DNA of 5,753 bases from Halobacteriales archaeon SW_10_68_16. GTDB lineage: Archaea; Halobacteriota; Halobacteria; Halobacteriales; Haloarculaceae. How positions within the stretch are numbered: the stretch's first letter is position 1; each line of letters opens with the position of its first letter. Shown here in pieces: positions 5,100-5,753 of the stretch. The stretch is taken from NCBI GenBank assembly GCA_003023485.1, contig PXSG01000026.1:1-5753 (forward strand), written 5' to 3'. The position numbers and the translations under genes are program-made. The notes under the pieces are model-generated. The model saw only the letters and a program-made list of their open reading frames with translations, was not told the DNA's origin and made no database searches.

Positions 5100-5753
5100 A
5101 TGGCCGACGCCCCGGCGGACCTGTTCGACCGCCTCGACCTCTCGGAGTACGAGCGGACGGCGCTGGCGGAGTTACTGACCCTCGGCCGGACGACCGCCCC
5201 GAACCTCGCCGAGGCGGCGGGGATTCCGAAAGCGCGCGTCTACGGCGTCCTCGACGCGCTCGCCGACCGGGGGTTCGTCGAGGTCATCCCCGGCCGCCCG
5301 AAAGAGTACAAACCCAAGTCGCCGGCGGCGATCCTCGACCGGGCGGCCGAGAACCGCCGCCAGGAGTTCGAACAGTTCCGCAGTGACATCGAGGGCCTGC
5401 GCGAGGAGTTCCTCGCGGAGTTCCAGCCCCGCTACGAACGGGCACGCAAGGAGGTCACACCGGCAGAGGAACTGTTCCACGTCGTCGACGTCGGCGAGCC
5501 AAGCGAGACGGAAACCCGGCGCCTCTACCACGAGGCCACCGAACGGGTCAACGTCATCACAAACAGTTTCGCCTACTTCGAGGCCGTCGAACCCGCCTTC
5601 GCGGACGCGACCGAACGGGTGCCGGTCGACGCGCTCTTCTTGCACCCCGACCTGCTCGCCGAGGAGAAACGCCCCGTCCAGGCCGACACGGTCGCGCACA
5701 TCCGCTCGGAGTATCCCGATGTCGGTATCCGGTTCAGTACCGAGCGACTCCCC
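5100..5753 (+). CDS. TrmB-family transcriptional regulator, 3' end cut by the window edge
   Basis: TrmB-family proteins bind DNA through an N-terminal winged helix and often sense sugars or other metabolites through a C-terminal domain. The 218 visible residues begin MADAPADLFDRLDLSEYERT. The winged helix spans about 10-80: LSEYERTALAELLTLGRTTA, then APNLAEAAGIPKARVYGVLD as the helix-turn-helix, then ALADRGFVEVIPGRPKEYKP as the wing. A charged, probably coiled-coil segment follows (82-118, ENRRQEFEQFRSDIEGLREE). The C-terminal effector region starts near 122 (ELFHVVDVGEPSETETRRLY) and is incomplete; family members in haloarchaea are roughly 260 residues. The start is fixed by the winged-helix alignment and the TATA spacing. 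It is divergent from a sugar-nucleotide epimerase remnant, but nothing shows that it regulates that gene. The ligand is unknown. Confidence 0.85.
   Translation, partial: MADAPADLFDRLDLSEYERTALAELLTLGRTTAPNLAEAAGIPKARVYGVLDALADRGFVEVIPGRPKEYKPKSPAAILDRAAENRRQEFEQFRSDIEGLREEFLAEFQPRYERARKEVTPAEELFHVVDVGEPSETETRRLYHEATERVNVITNSFAYFEAVEPAFADATERVPVDALFLHPDLLAEEKRPVQADTVAHIRSEYPDVGIRFSTERLP

Noticed and set aside
5172..5699. Minus-strand open frame opposite the TrmB-family gene
   Set aside because: It is antisense to a well-supported winged-helix regulator and shows no recognisable domain.

Overview
The window is chromosomal DNA from a haloarchaeon (class Halobacteria). Three things point there: high G+C content, very acidic proteins, and archaeal-type ribosomal proteins whose wording closely follows the Haloarcula marismortui versions as I remember them. 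The family is probably Haloarculaceae or close to it. I cannot name a genus from the sequence alone.

From about 4060 down to 1, the minus strand carries the start of the conserved archaeal S10/spc-type ribosomal protein operon. In transcription order it holds a SPOUT-class RNA methyltransferase (3992-3135), uL3 (3130-2117), uL4 (2120-1377), uL23 (1380-1132), uL2 (1130-363) and uS19 (366 to beyond the left edge). The genes are packed tightly: three junctions are 4-base ATGA stop/start overlaps, and the other two gaps are 1 and 4 bases. No internal promoter is visible, so the cluster is probably one translationally coupled transcription unit read from a promoter near 4050. The products build the 50S peptidyl-transferase and exit-tunnel region, with uS19 on the 30S head. 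The methyltransferase probably modifies RNA for the same machinery.

From 4133 to 4955 on the minus strand is an NAD-dependent sugar-nucleotide epimerase/dehydratase. Its NAD-binding N-terminus and its catalytic body lie in different frames with roughly 35-40 residues missing between them, so it looks like a pseudogene. Divergent from it, a TrmB-family transcriptional regulator starts at 5100 on the plus strand and runs off the right edge. A 144-bp spacer between them holds a TATA-like element about 26-28 bases from each start codon, which fits leaderless haloarchaeal transcripts.

The most unusual object is inside uL2. A 45-base in-frame insertion (897-941) adds 15 polar residues after residue 63 of an otherwise canonical protein. 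It consists almost entirely of two related perfect hairpins, each with a 7-bp stem and a 3-base loop, and has no stop codon in any of the six frames. It looks like a small palindromic element that has entered a universally conserved, essential gene without breaking it. I know of no named family for it.
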